Part shown: piece after piece, positions 18,047 to 26,212 of the stretch
How positions within the stretch are numbered: the stretch's first letter is position 1
Layout: the number at the start of each line of letters is the position of its first letter
Assembly: GCA_944381535.1 (NCBI GenBank)
Contig: CALWLN010000008.1
Coordinates: forward strand, 1-45,322
Origin: an uncultured Lachnospiraceae bacterium
GTDB taxonomy: Bacteria; Bacillota; Clostridia; Lachnospirales; Lachnospiraceae
DNA length: 45,322 nucleotides
Direction: 5' to 3'
The notes under the pieces: model-generated
What the model was told of the DNA's origin: nothing
Database searches by the model: none
Seen by the model: only the letters and a program-made list of their open reading frames with translations
Program-made: the position numbers and the translations under genes

Positions 18047-18100
18047 CGCATAAAATATGAAAAGGTGACAGTTTTCCACAGTGTAATTAGAAATTAAAAT
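18047..18100 (+). promoter_or_regulatory. Activator box and -10 upstream of the binding-protein gene
   Basis: Second copy of the island box: CGCATAAAAT (18047-18056), TGAA (18058-18061), CAGT (18069-18072). The -10 TAAAAT is at 18095-18100, 48 bases from the box start as in the GH95 promoter. The start codons lie at similar distances (115 and 127 bases from the box start). Confidence 0.6.
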
Positions 18101-18173
18101 ATGATTGTAGCCATATTATTTTTAGGTTCTTGGAATGAGGAGCCTGTTTTTTAGGAATGGAGGGTAAAATACA

Positions 18174-19748
18174 ATGAAAAAACGAATCTTGGCGACATTT
18201 TTGAGTATTATCATGGTTGTGACGATGGGGTTAACTGCATGCTCAGATGCTAAAGGAGAAAGCAGTAGAACAGAGGACGATGGGAAAGAGAACACAGAAG
18301 GGTCGGAGACAAAAATGGATACTCTGGAAGTATTCATAAATATGTCGTGGTATCCGACAGACAAATTTGAGGGGATTATTCCGAATCTGATTAAGGAGGC
18401 TACAGGCGTTGACCTGAATGTGACGATTGCCACAAGCAACGAACAACTGGGAGTTATGATTAGTTCAGGAGAACTTCCTGATTTGATTTATACTGATTCG
18501 GAAATTGACAGACTTTCTAACAGTAAGTTTTGCTATTCATATTCGGAACTGGAGGAATTATACGGAGCTTCCTTTGAAGATTTAGGAGACGAGGCAATTG
18601 CGATTGCGAAATCTTACTCGGAGGATGGAGATTATTACACAGTGCTGAATGCTACTGCAACATCAGACGACTGGGAGAATATGAAGTTGGGCGCAGTGGG
18701 ACAGCCAACCATTATGTATAGATCAGATTTGATGGATGAACTTGGTAATCCGAAAATTAATACACTGGAAGATTTTGTGGAGGTGCTGGAACTTTGTAAG
18801 ACGACTTTTCCAGACATGGTACCTTTTGGCCTGGGCGGTGTCTATAAATCTCAGTATATTAAAAATGTGATGGGTGTTACAAATAATATCTACGATGGAG
18901 CGACAGGTGAATATTATTATGAAGCATCGGCGCCGGGATACAAAGAATGCATGCAACTAATGAATGAATTTGCGCTGAAAGGATATATTGAGGCGGAGTA
19001 TTATGCAAATGAAAATGATGGAGACGGGAAGCAATATTTCTATAACGGAGACTGTGTCTTTTTTGCGGATTATTTAGGATATAATGATTATACTGTGATT
19101 CGGAATAATGTGCAGAGTGTCAATCCGGCTGCAGATGTGGCAATCCTTCCATGGATTGGTGAAGGTGGAGTTCCCATGGGCTCAAACGCTGGTTGGGCAG
19201 GATGTTTTGTATCCAGAAACTGCTCTAACCCGGAAGCAGCGGCCAGATTACTTACTTATCAACTTTCAAATGAGGGTAGACAGGCTGGAATGTGGGGGCG
19301 GGAAGGTATTGATTATACCTTAGGAGATGACGGTGTTCCGATATTTTCGGAAGAATTCAAGGAAGTTCGAGATAATGGAGAATTGGTAGAGGTTTACAAT
19401 TACAGATTCAGTTTTTATTTTACCGCAATTGATGAGATTTATATGAATTTGTCTGGTGGAAATCAGGAAATACTTGATATTTTTGCAACTTATAGGAAAG
19501 GATATCAGAATTATCCGGAACTAGCTATGGCGCGACCGGCGGCTTCTACTGATGAAGGTGTTATATATACCAAGCTGGAAGAATTGAAGAAGAGTTATGA
19601 GGCAAAGCTGATTTTTGCGGCGTCGGAAACTGAGTTTGAGAGCACCTATGCAGAATATATGGAGGCCTTGGAGCAGACAGGATTACAACAGTATAACGAT
19701 TATATGACGACATCCATTGTTGAAGCAAGGAAACTGCTAGGGAAGTAA
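18174..19748 (+). CDS. Extracellular solute-binding lipoprotein of a sugar ABC transporter
   Basis: A 524-residue substrate-binding protein of the LplA-like type. The N-terminus is a lipoprotein signal: positive MKKR, a hydrophobic core and the lipobox LTAC with Cys23, followed by a Ser/Glu/Asp-rich linker. It should be anchored on the outer face of the membrane and deliver an oligosaccharide to the two permeases that follow. The size matches the large oligosaccharide-binding class. GGAGGG lies 9 bases before the ATG. It has its own box-linked promoter, and a stem-loop separates it from the permeases. The neighbouring fucosidases suggest a fucosylated ligand, which is inferred. Confidence 0.92.
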   Translation: MKKRILATFLSIIMVVTMGLTACSDAKGESSRTEDDGKENTEGSETKMDTLEVFINMSWYPTDKFEGIIPNLIKEATGVDLNVTIATSNEQLGVMISSGELPDLIYTDSEIDRLSNSKFCYSYSELEELYGASFEDLGDEAIAIAKSYSEDGDYYTVLNATATSDDWENMKLGAVGQPTIMYRSDLMDELGNPKINTLEDFVEVLELCKTTFPDMVPFGLGGVYKSQYIKNVMGVTNNIYDGATGEYYYEASAPGYKECMQLMNEFALKGYIEAEYYANENDGDGKQYFYNGDCVFFADYLGYNDYTVIRNNVQSVNPAADVAILPWIGEGGVPMGSNAGWAGCFVSRNCSNPEAAARLLTYQLSNEGRQAGMWGREGIDYTLGDDGVPIFSEEFKEVRDNGELVEVYNYRFSFYFTAIDEIYMNLSGGNQEILDIFATYRKGYQNYPELAMARPAASTDEGVIYTKLEELKKSYEAKLIFAASETEFESTYAEYMEALEQTGLQQYNDYMTTSIVEARKLLGK

Positions 19749-19774
19749 TATTTTAAGTAAAGCTAAATGTGTTT

Positions 19775-19803
19775 ACCATCTGCAGCCCAAGGGTGCAGAT
19801 GGT
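19775..19803 (+). promoter_or_regulatory. Stem-loop between binding-protein and permease genes
   Basis: A perfect 10-base-pair stem (ACCATCTGCA at 19775-19784 with 19794-19803) and a 9-base loop. No T-run follows, so it is unlikely to be a full terminator. In ABC operons such a structure often protects the binding-protein mRNA and lowers permease expression. That role is inferred from position. Confidence 0.6.
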
Positions 19804-19853
19804 GGACGCTTTGCTGAAAGAGCGTAGAAAAACGCTGGAAAGGAGAGTGCAAT

Positions 19854-20807
19854 ATGAGCAAAGGGAAAGTAACAGGGTGTAAATATTTCCATGCGCTGAA
19901 AAAGCAGTTTTCACTACAAATATTTGTATGGGTGGGGCTGATTTATCTGTTTGTTTTTAGTTATCTTCCTATGGTAGGTCTGGTTATGGGCTTTAAGGAT
20001 TATGACATTGTGGATGGCGTTTGGGGAATTTTCACAAGTGAATGGGTAGGCTTAAAGTATTTTAAGGAATTTGTGAATGATGTTATGTTTGAACGTCTGG
20101 TGAGAAATACGATAGCAATCAGTGTGTTGAAAATGATATTCACTTTTCCGATGCCAATTATCTTTGCCGTTATGCTAAGTGAGATGCGCTCGCTGAAATA
20201 CAAGAAGCTGGTACAGACTTGCAGCTATCTGCCTCATTTTATTTCCTGGGTAGTGGTTGCGGGAATTTCTTTTCATTTTTTTTCTTTAAAAGGGATTATA
20301 AATACGTTGTTGGTAAATACGAGATTACTTCAAGAGCCGATTTCTTATTTAAGTGATAAGGATTTGTATTGGGCAATGGCAGTATTTCTGGATGTCTGGA
20401 AGGAGATGGGATGGTGGACCATAGTGTTTCTGGCAGCTATCGCCGGTGTCAATCATGAACTTCATGAGGCTGCAGCCATAGATGGAGCCGGGCGCTTGAA
20501 AAGGATTTGGCATATTACGCTGCCAAGTATTAAACCTACTGTAGTAATAGTATTAATCTTGGCGATTGGAAATCTTTTTGGTGGCGGATTATCGGGGTCT
20601 AATTTTGAACAAAGCTATCTGTTAGGTAATTCGATGAACAGTGAAACCTCTGACATTATACAGACATATGTATATGAAGTGGGTCTGTCTCAGGGCAGAT
20701 ATGCATATGCAACAGCAGTGGGTTTGATTCAGTCCGTCATTTCCCTTATTCTGATTTTGAACTGTAATTTTATTTCAAAAAAAATATCTGGAAGTAGCTT
20801 GTTTTAA
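19854..20807 (+). CDS. Sugar ABC transporter permease, LplB-like
   Basis: A 317-residue integral membrane permease with six predicted membrane spans. The cytosolic EAA loop reads EAAAIDGAGRLKRIWHITLPS near residue 203 and contacts the ATPase. It matches the LplB branch that pairs with YtcP-type permeases. AGGAG lies upstream of the ATG, 50 bases after the stem-loop. No ATP-binding subunit is encoded nearby, so a shared MsmK/MsmX-type ATPase from elsewhere is expected. The product is full length. Confidence 0.93.
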   Translation: MSKGKVTGCKYFHALKKQFSLQIFVWVGLIYLFVFSYLPMVGLVMGFKDYDIVDGVWGIFTSEWVGLKYFKEFVNDVMFERLVRNTIAISVLKMIFTFPMPIIFAVMLSEMRSLKYKKLVQTCSYLPHFISWVVVAGISFHFFSLKGIINTLLVNTRLLQEPISYLSDKDLYWAMAVFLDVWKEMGWWTIVFLAAIAGVNHELHEAAAIDGAGRLKRIWHITLPSIKPTVVIVLILAIGNLFGGGLSGSNFEQSYLLGNSMNSETSDIIQTYVYEVGLSQGRYAYATAVGLIQSVISLILILNCNFISKKISGSSLF

Positions 20808-20872
20808 TAATATGATGCAGTCTCATAAAAAATATTGTTTGACAAAGTAGACTTTATATCAGGGAGGAAAAC

Positions 20873-21763
20873 ATGCTAGAAAAATGGAAAAAGAAGAATA
20901 CAGAAGATAAGATAATTGATGTAGTAATATACCTTTTCTGCACACTCGTTTTATTTATCACAATCTATCCTTTTTATTACATATTGATAATCTCTTTCAA
21001 TGAGGGAATAGATGCATCGCTAGGTGGAATATATTGGCTTCCAAGAAAATTCACACTGGATAATTATAGCGACTTTTTTACGGACACAAAATGGCTTAAT
21101 GGGTTGTGGGTTTCTGTTTTGCGGACGGTGATAGGAACGGGGCTGAGTGTGATGTTGACTACTTTGGTAGCCTATGGCTTGTCGTTCAGACATTTAAAAG
21201 GAAGAAAGATTTATATGGTTCTCATCATTATCAGCATGTACTTTGGCGGAGGAATCATACCATATTACACACTGCTGAGAACACTGGGGCTTATTAATAC
21301 ATTTGCAGTCTATGTTATTCCGGGTGCTCTCAACACTTTTTTCGTTTTGGTTGGAATAGCATTTTTTGAAGATATTCCGCCATCCCTGCGGGAGTCGGCT
21401 AAAATTGACGGAGCCACTGAGATAAACGCGTTTAGAAAAATTATTTTACCACTCTCTAAGCCTTATGTGGCGACTTGTGTGTTGTTTGTTGGAGTAAATC
21501 AATGGAATAACTGGTTTGACACAGCAATTTTTGTCAGGGACAAAACTTTGTCAACATTGTCTTTTCTTATGATGCAGGTAATTAATTCTACACAAGTGTC
21601 AGCCACTGCCCCAGAACATGGAATAAGTATTGCTTCGACCACAACCACGCTTTCTATTCAGGCAGCGGCAATGATGGTAGCAACTCTACCAATCATATGT
21701 ATTTATCCATTTTTGCAAAAATATTTTGTATCAGGAATTATGATAGGATCCGTCAAGGAGTAA
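20873..21763 (+). CDS. Sugar ABC transporter permease, YtcP-like
   Basis: A 296-residue permease, the second half of the importer. It has six hydrophobic spans and the EAA loop LRESAKIDGATEINAFRKII near residue 176, and ends with the typical FVSGIMIGSVKE. A strong GGGAGGA precedes the ATG. It is separated from the first permease by 65 bases with no terminator. The tail motif is characteristic of the YtcP/AraQ class that transports oligosaccharides or uronate-containing glycans. Confidence 0.93.
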   Translation: MLEKWKKKNTEDKIIDVVIYLFCTLVLFITIYPFYYILIISFNEGIDASLGGIYWLPRKFTLDNYSDFFTDTKWLNGLWVSVLRTVIGTGLSVMLTTLVAYGLSFRHLKGRKIYMVLIIISMYFGGGIIPYYTLLRTLGLINTFAVYVIPGALNTFFVLVGIAFFEDIPPSLRESAKIDGATEINAFRKIILPLSKPYVATCVLFVGVNQWNNWFDTAIFVRDKTLSTLSFLMMQVINSTQVSATAPEHGISIASTTTTLSIQAAAMMVATLPIICIYPFLQKYFVSGIMIGSVKE

Positions 21764-21820
21764 GTGCGCTTCCCAAGATTACAATGAACACCTAAAGACT
21801 AATTAAAGAGGATAACATCG

Positions 21821-22230
21821 GTGTCGAAAATTTTTCAGACGCCTTTTTGGGGTGGCAGGAGAATTCAGTTGTTCTCAGCCGTTTATACGTGCCAAAAAGG
21901 AAAAGCTTGTGGACTCCCCTTTAGTCTGTCTTTGGCTGAGCGCTGTATACTTAGGCAAAGGAAAGCATTCAGAAAGAGAGGATACGAGATACCATGCAGA
22001 CGCATGACCACAAAAATGTTAAGACGAACAGTGGGAAAAAATTATATAGAGTACATCACAGAGCTACGCATGAGGGAAACCTATAGACTTCTGGAAGACA
22101 CGGATTTAAACATCCAGGACATTACTTTGGAAGTAGGATAAACGATAGTGTCTCTTTTAGTAAAAAGTTTAAAACTTTCATGGGAATTACCATGGTGAGT
22201 ACAGAAGAGAGTATAATAAGGGCAATATAA
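21821..22230 (+). pseudogene. AraC-type regulator remnant with frameshifts
   Basis: The readable part VGKNYIEYITELRMRETYRL (ending near 22090) is a normal AraC first helix-turn-helix. It continues to ITLEVG and then hits a stop at 22139-22141. If one missing base is allowed in the Gly-Tyr codon, the frame continues NDSVSFSKKFKTFMGIT, the conserved second helix. A second one-base loss then restores GEYRREYNK, the usual AraC end. The N-terminal 65 residues make no family sense, so the front is lost or scrambled. It was probably once the local regulator of the permease and GH29 genes. The ruin is clear; the exact borders are approximate. Confidence 0.75.
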
Positions 22231-22267
22231 AGGACGAAGATTTGATGATAGGAAGAGGTCTGGATTT

Positions 22268-23494
22268 ATGGTGCAAATAAAACAACAACAGTTAGATTTT
22301 CTTGACTGGGAATTTGGCGTATTTTTTCATTTTGGAATAAGGAGCTTTTATGAGGGACATAAGGACTGGGATATGAAGGAAATGCCTCTTTCCGGCTTCT
22401 GTCCTGAGCAGCTTGACTGCAATCAATGGATAAAAACAATCAAAGAAGCCGGCGCCACGTATGCAATTCTAGTGTGTAAACACCATGACGGATTTGCAAA
22501 CTGGCCGTCAAAATATACAGAATATTCTGTAGCAAATACGCCGTGGAAAGATGGAAAAGGAGATGTGGTCCAGGAATATGTTGACGCATGTCGCCGGTAT
22601 GGAATTAAGATTGGATTGTATTATTCGCCGGCGGAATTTGGCTCAAAGGACAAGGAAGCCAAAGATTATGATGAATATTTTATAAACCAGATTAGCGAAC
22701 TTCTCACTAATTATGGGAAAATTGACTATCTGTGGTTTGACGGCAATGGCTCTGAGAACCATGAGTATGATACTGTGCGGATTGTCGGCGTGATACGTTC
22801 TCTGCAGCCTGAGATTATGATATTCAATATGTGGAATCCGGATACAAGATGGGTAGGAAATGAGTCGGGGTACGCCCATACACCCAACCCATTGGTGGTA
22901 AATTCCCTGTCTTTTTCCGTGTTTACGGAGGTGAAAGAAGAACTTGACCATGACAGATTCCTACCGGCAGAGTGTGACTGCAGAATGCGGCGCTATAACT
23001 GGTTTTACAGTGACAGTGATGAGAAAACGGTGAAATCCATGGAAGAGCTTAAGGGAATGTATTATTATTCCGTGGGCAGAGGAGCAAATCTACTTCTTAA
23101 TATCGGACCGGACAGACGCGGCTTGCTTCCAGAAGCCGATAGCCGGCGTCTGATTGAGTTTGGAAGCTTTATAAAGAAAGCCTTTTCCAATCCGATTGCC
23201 ACTGATTTTGTAAAGGACGGAGATTCCTACATCTGTGAATTGGAGGAACCGGTTTTATTTAATCATGTCGTGTTGAAGGAAAACTGGAGTAAGATAACGT
23301 CTGTAAAAAGCTTTGAAGTTAAAGCGCATCCATATGAATTCGGAGAACCCGTCACTATTTATATAGGCAGGACAATTGGTCATAAGGCAATATGCTGTTT
23401 CCCTGCTTTTTATTCAAAGAAGGTGGAAATTTGCATAACAGAGAAAGAGTGCGAGGAAAAGCTGGATGGGATTGCGTTGTATTTTATAAAATAA
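22268..23494 (+). CDS. GH29 alpha-L-fucosidase
   Basis: A 408-residue retaining alpha-L-fucosidase. The N-terminal barrel has WEFGVFFHFGIRSFYEG near residue 14 and VCKHHDGFANWPS near 69, both substrate-binding landmarks. The nucleophile Asp158 is in YLWFDGNGS. A small beta domain follows from about residue 310. There is no signal peptide, so it acts in the cytosol on imported sugar. It is shorter than secreted host-type GH29 enzymes and groups by eye with the Clostridia intracellular type. An AGAGG site precedes the ATG. It ends the island operon, after the AraC remnant. Confidence 0.92.
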   Translation: MVQIKQQQLDFLDWEFGVFFHFGIRSFYEGHKDWDMKEMPLSGFCPEQLDCNQWIKTIKEAGATYAILVCKHHDGFANWPSKYTEYSVANTPWKDGKGDVVQEYVDACRRYGIKIGLYYSPAEFGSKDKEAKDYDEYFINQISELLTNYGKIDYLWFDGNGSENHEYDTVRIVGVIRSLQPEIMIFNMWNPDTRWVGNESGYAHTPNPLVVNSLSFSVFTEVKEELDHDRFLPAECDCRMRRYNWFYSDSDEKTVKSMEELKGMYYYSVGRGANLLLNIGPDRRGLLPEADSRRLIEFGSFIKKAFSNPIATDFVKDGDSYICELEEPVLFNHVVLKENWSKITSVKSFEVKAHPYEFGEPVTIYIGRTIGHKAICCFPAFYSKKVEICITEKECEEKLDGIALYFIK

Positions 23495-23538
23495 GCATGG
23501 CCCTTGAATGAATATAATCAAAGGTGGAAGAAAGCGGG

Positions 23539-23676
23539 ATGACAAAGATAGAATTGTACGACTTGTTGGAAAAGATAAAGTGTACTAATGAGGCAGAAGC
23601 CGCAAAGCTAACAGATACGGTTTGTGTGGAAGTGTATTGTGACTATGTCAGAACGGTGGAAAGAAAGGAAATATAG
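23539..23676 (+). CDS. Possible small protein, 45 residues
   Basis: An open frame of 45 residues starting MTKIELYDLLEKIKC and ending VRTVERKEI, with GGAAG/GCGGG-type purine-rich sequence upstream of the ATG. It is acidic, helical-looking and has three cysteines. I do not recognise it. It lies 44 bases after the GH29 stop in an otherwise gene-poor 650-base stretch, so it may be a real small gene or a fragment of something lost at the island edge. Confidence 0.35.
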   Translation: MTKIELYDLLEKIKCTNEAEAAKLTDTVCVEVYCDYVRTVERKEI

Positions 23677-23703
23677 ACCAGGGCCATTTAACATGCATTA
23701 AAC

Positions 23704-23880
23704 ATGAAACTGGGGATATTTGCCCCAGATATGGTCAGCCGTGTGAAAAACCTGAATCTGGAAAATGTAATCTGCATTGGTCAGAAGACAGAACAGATTC
23801 ATTCCGGAAATGCAGAAACCAACATTCGCACAATTGTGTTTCAAAACGGGAAGAGGCAGTATAGAGAAAAATCATTTTGA
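23704..23880 (+). pseudogene. Possible fragment of a beta-helix protein
   Basis: An open frame of 58 residues. Its segment VKNLNLENVICIG resembles one rung of a right-handed beta-helix, as in GH28 polygalacturonases and related glycan enzymes. No ribosome site is evident, and an in-frame stop lies just upstream. It reads best as the C-terminal scrap of a larger enzyme gene. The assignment rests on one short pattern. Confidence 0.3.
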
Positions 23881-23937
23881 TGAAAGATGAAAATTATGAA
23901 ATCCGATACATCTTTCTGTAATTGAAAATACGAAAGA

Positions 23938-23972
23938 GGGCTGTCGCATAAGTTAGTGTGATAGCCCCTTTT
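23938..23972 (+). terminator. Terminator at the right edge of the island
   Basis: An 11-base-pair stem with two G-U pairs (GGGCTGTCGCA at 23938-23948 with 23957-23967), an 8-base loop, then CTTTT. It closes the AT-rich sugar island. Beyond it 23973-24151 holds only the promoter of the molybdenum-cofactor genes. Confidence 0.75.
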
Positions 23973-24031
23973 AAATGACTACTTTGAAATTAACTTTTCC
24001 GGAATTTTGGCGCATACAGGGATTTTTTGGT

Positions 24032-24060
24032 TAGACAGGGGACTTTTTTTGGGGTATAAT
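24032..24060 (+). promoter_or_regulatory. Promoter of the molybdenum-cofactor genes
   Basis: TAGACA (24032-24037), 17 bases including a T-run, TATAAT (24055-24060). The leader to ATG 24152 is about 85 bases. I could not fold it into a recognisable molybdenum-cofactor riboswitch by eye. Confidence 0.65.
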
Positions 24061-24151
24061 GGGGAAAACTGGAATAAAAAATGTAAGAAAATAAAACAGC
24101 AGGTACAAGCCGGGAGATTTTAATAATAGTATGGATACGGAGGGGATAAGG

Positions 24152-25180
24152 ATGAGACTGATTCGGACACAGGACGCGGTAGGGCATGTCATCTGCCATG
24201 ATATCACAAGAATTGTCAAGGACAAGGAGAAAGGCGTGGCCTTCAAAAAGGGCCATGTGGTCAAAGAGGAGGATATTCCGGTGCTTCTCTCCATCGGCAA
24301 GGAGAATCTCTATGTATGGGAGAAAAGGTCAGGTCTGCTCCACGAGGACGAGGCGGCCCGGATTCTGGCCGCTGCCTGTAAAAATGAGCATATGCGGCTG
24401 ACAGAGCCCCGGGAAGGGAAAATTGAGGTTTTTTCCGAGGCGGAAGGTCTGTTTGTGGTGGATCTGGAGCGCCTTTTGGCCATCAACAGCATTGACAATA
24501 TGATGATTGCCACCAGGAATACCCTGCAGCCTGTGAAATGCGGGGACAAGCTGGCGGGGACCAGAATCATCCCTCTGGTGATTGAAGAAGAGAAAATGAA
24601 GGCAGTGACGGCCATTGCCGATGAGAGAAATCCGATTCTTGCGGTAAAGCCCTTTGCGCGGAAGCGAGCCGGGGTGGTGACCACCGGAAGTGAGGTGTAC
24701 AAGGGCAGAATTAAGGACACGTTTACCCCGGTGATTGCGGAAAAACTAAAGGCCTTTGGGGTAGAGATAGAGCTGCACCGGATGGTGCCCGATGAAAAAG
24801 AGCAGATTGAGGAGGCCATACGGGAACTTAAAGAGGCCGGCCTGGATCTGATCGTCTGCACCGGGGGCATGAGTGTGGACCCGGACGATCTGACACCCGC
24901 CGCCATCAAAGGCAGTGGGGCCAAGATTATCACCTACGGAGCGCCAGTGCTGCCGGGAGCCATGTTTCTCCTGGGATATTTCGGGGACGGGACACCTATT
25001 ATGGGCCTGCCGGGGTGTGTCATGTACGCCAAGGCCACCATTTTTGATATGATACTGCCAAGGGTATTGGCAAACGTACCGGTGACAAAGACGGATATTG
25101 TAAAGCTGGGAAACGGCGGGCTGTGCTTAAGCTGTCCGGTGTGTCATTATCCAAACTGCGGATACGGAAAAGGTGTGTGA
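24152..25180 (+). CDS. Molybdopterin-binding protein, MoeA-like, with cysteine tail
   Basis: A 342-residue protein with a MoCF/MoeA-type molybdopterin-binding fold in its second half: VVTTGSEVY near residue 183, VCTGGMSVDPDD near 237, and a PGAMFLLGYF/GLPGCVMY pair near 275-300. The N-terminal part replaces the usual MoeA domains. The C-terminus carries CLSCPVCHYPNCGYGKG, four cysteines that look like a metal knuckle. It probably handles molybdenum insertion or cofactor maturation, but no activity is proven for this branch. ATG 24152 is chosen because GGAGGGG lies 6 bases upstream; an ATG at 24131 is in frame. The mogA start follows within 2 bases. Confidence 0.85.
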   Translation: MRLIRTQDAVGHVICHDITRIVKDKEKGVAFKKGHVVKEEDIPVLLSIGKENLYVWEKRSGLLHEDEAARILAAACKNEHMRLTEPREGKIEVFSEAEGLFVVDLERLLAINSIDNMMIATRNTLQPVKCGDKLAGTRIIPLVIEEEKMKAVTAIADERNPILAVKPFARKRAGVVTTGSEVYKGRIKDTFTPVIAEKLKAFGVEIELHRMVPDEKEQIEEAIRELKEAGLDLIVCTGGMSVDPDDLTPAAIKGSGAKIITYGAPVLPGAMFLLGYFGDGTPIMGLPGCVMYAKATIFDMILPRVLANVPVTKTDIVKLGNGGLCLSCPVCHYPNCGYGKGV

Positions 25181-25181
25181 G

Positions 25182-25691
25182 ATGAGAGTAGCGATCATTA
25201 CTTCCAGTGATTCTGGGGCAAAGGGCCTTCGGGAGGATGTCAGCGGCCCGCTGATTCAGAGGATTGTAGAGGGCCTGGGAGCCACGGTGGTTTCCTATGA
25301 ACTTTTGCCCGACGAGCGGGAACAGCTGGCGGAAGCCATGAGAAAAATTGCGGATGAGGGAAAGGCAGATTTGATTCTGACTACCGGAGGAACGGGATTT
25401 TCCATGCGGGATTGTATGCCGGAGGCCACACTGGATGTGGTGGAGCGCCAGGCGCCGGGAATTCCGGAGGCCATGCGCTTTTATAGTATGCAGTTTACCG
25501 GACGTGCCATGCTGAGCCGTGCCATGGCAGGAATCCGTAAGGAAACCTTGATCGTGAATCTGCCGGGCAGCCCCAAGGCGGTAGGGGAAACATTGGAATA
25601 CATTTTTCCGCAGCTGGTACACGGCGTAGAGATTCTCACCGGAGCGGCTTCGGATTGCGGCAGAGCGGACGCAAGGGGAGAAAAGCAGTAG
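25182..25691 (+). CDS. mogA: Molybdopterin adenylyltransferase family, MogA/MoaB
   Basis: A 169-residue MogA/MoaB-type protein that adenylates molybdopterin before metal insertion. The family motifs are ILTTGGTGFSMRD near residue 67 and VNLPGSPKAV near 126. AGGTG lies 6 bases before ATG 25182; a GTG three codons earlier is in frame but overlaps the previous stop. It is tightly packed behind the MoeA-like gene, so the two are surely one transcript. MogA and MoaB cannot be told apart without a tree. Confidence 0.88.
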   Translation: MRVAIITSSDSGAKGLREDVSGPLIQRIVEGLGATVVSYELLPDEREQLAEAMRKIADEGKADLILTTGGTGFSMRDCMPEATLDVVERQAPGIPEAMRFYSMQFTGRAMLSRAMAGIRKETLIVNLPGSPKAVGETLEYIFPQLVHGVEILTGAASDCGRADARGEKQ

Positions 25692-25750
25692 ACGGGGCTT
25701 CAAAGTGTATCGGGAGACAAAAGCGAAGCCATAAGAAAGGGGAACACCGT

Positions 25751-26212
25751 ATGGGAAAAGTAATTGCGGTCTGCACAAGCCCGAAGAAGGGGACGCAGAA
25801 GGAAAATGTACATTGCGCGGAGTTTATAGAGGATTTTGGAATCAAAGGGGACGCCCATGCGGGAAAATGGCACCGGCAGATCAGTCTGCTGAGTCTGGAG
25901 CGCATTGAAGAGTTCCGGGCCAGGGGAGCAAAAGTGGAGTACGGGGCCTTCGGAGAGAATCTCGTGGTGTCCGGGTATGATTTTAAGACGCTGCCCATAG
26001 GCACTCTCTTTCACTGCGGGGAGGTGGTACTGGAATTGACTCAGATCGGCAAGGAATGCCACCACGGCTGCGCGATTTTTCAGACCATGGGAGACTGTAT
26101 CATGCCAAGGGAGGGCGTGTTCTGCCGGGTGCTGCATGGCGGACAGATCAAAGAGGGGGATGAATTTGTGATGGAGGAAAATGCGCAGGCCGGCGAAGGT
26201 ACTGCCCTATGA
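25751..26212 (+). CDS. MOSC domain protein
   Basis: A 153-residue protein that is nearly all MOSC domain. It has the GIKGDAHAGKWHRQISLL start and the conserved cysteine in GKECHHGCAIF. MOSC domains bind the molybdenum cofactor or carry sulfur, and stand-alone ones may sulfurate or shuttle the cofactor. An AAGGGGA site sits about 7 bases before ATG 25751; the open frame extends further upstream but without family similarity. Its end overlaps moaA by 4 bases, a coupled pair. Confidence 0.88.
   Translation: MGKVIAVCTSPKKGTQKENVHCAEFIEDFGIKGDAHAGKWHRQISLLSLERIEEFRARGAKVEYGAFGENLVVSGYDFKTLPIGTLFHCGEVVLELTQIGKECHHGCAIFQTMGDCIMPREGVFCRVLHGGQIKEGDEFVMEENAQAGEGTAL

Noticed and set aside
23938-23967. 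End of an insertion sequence
   Set aside because: The palindrome explains itself as a terminator; no transposase or matching second end was found.
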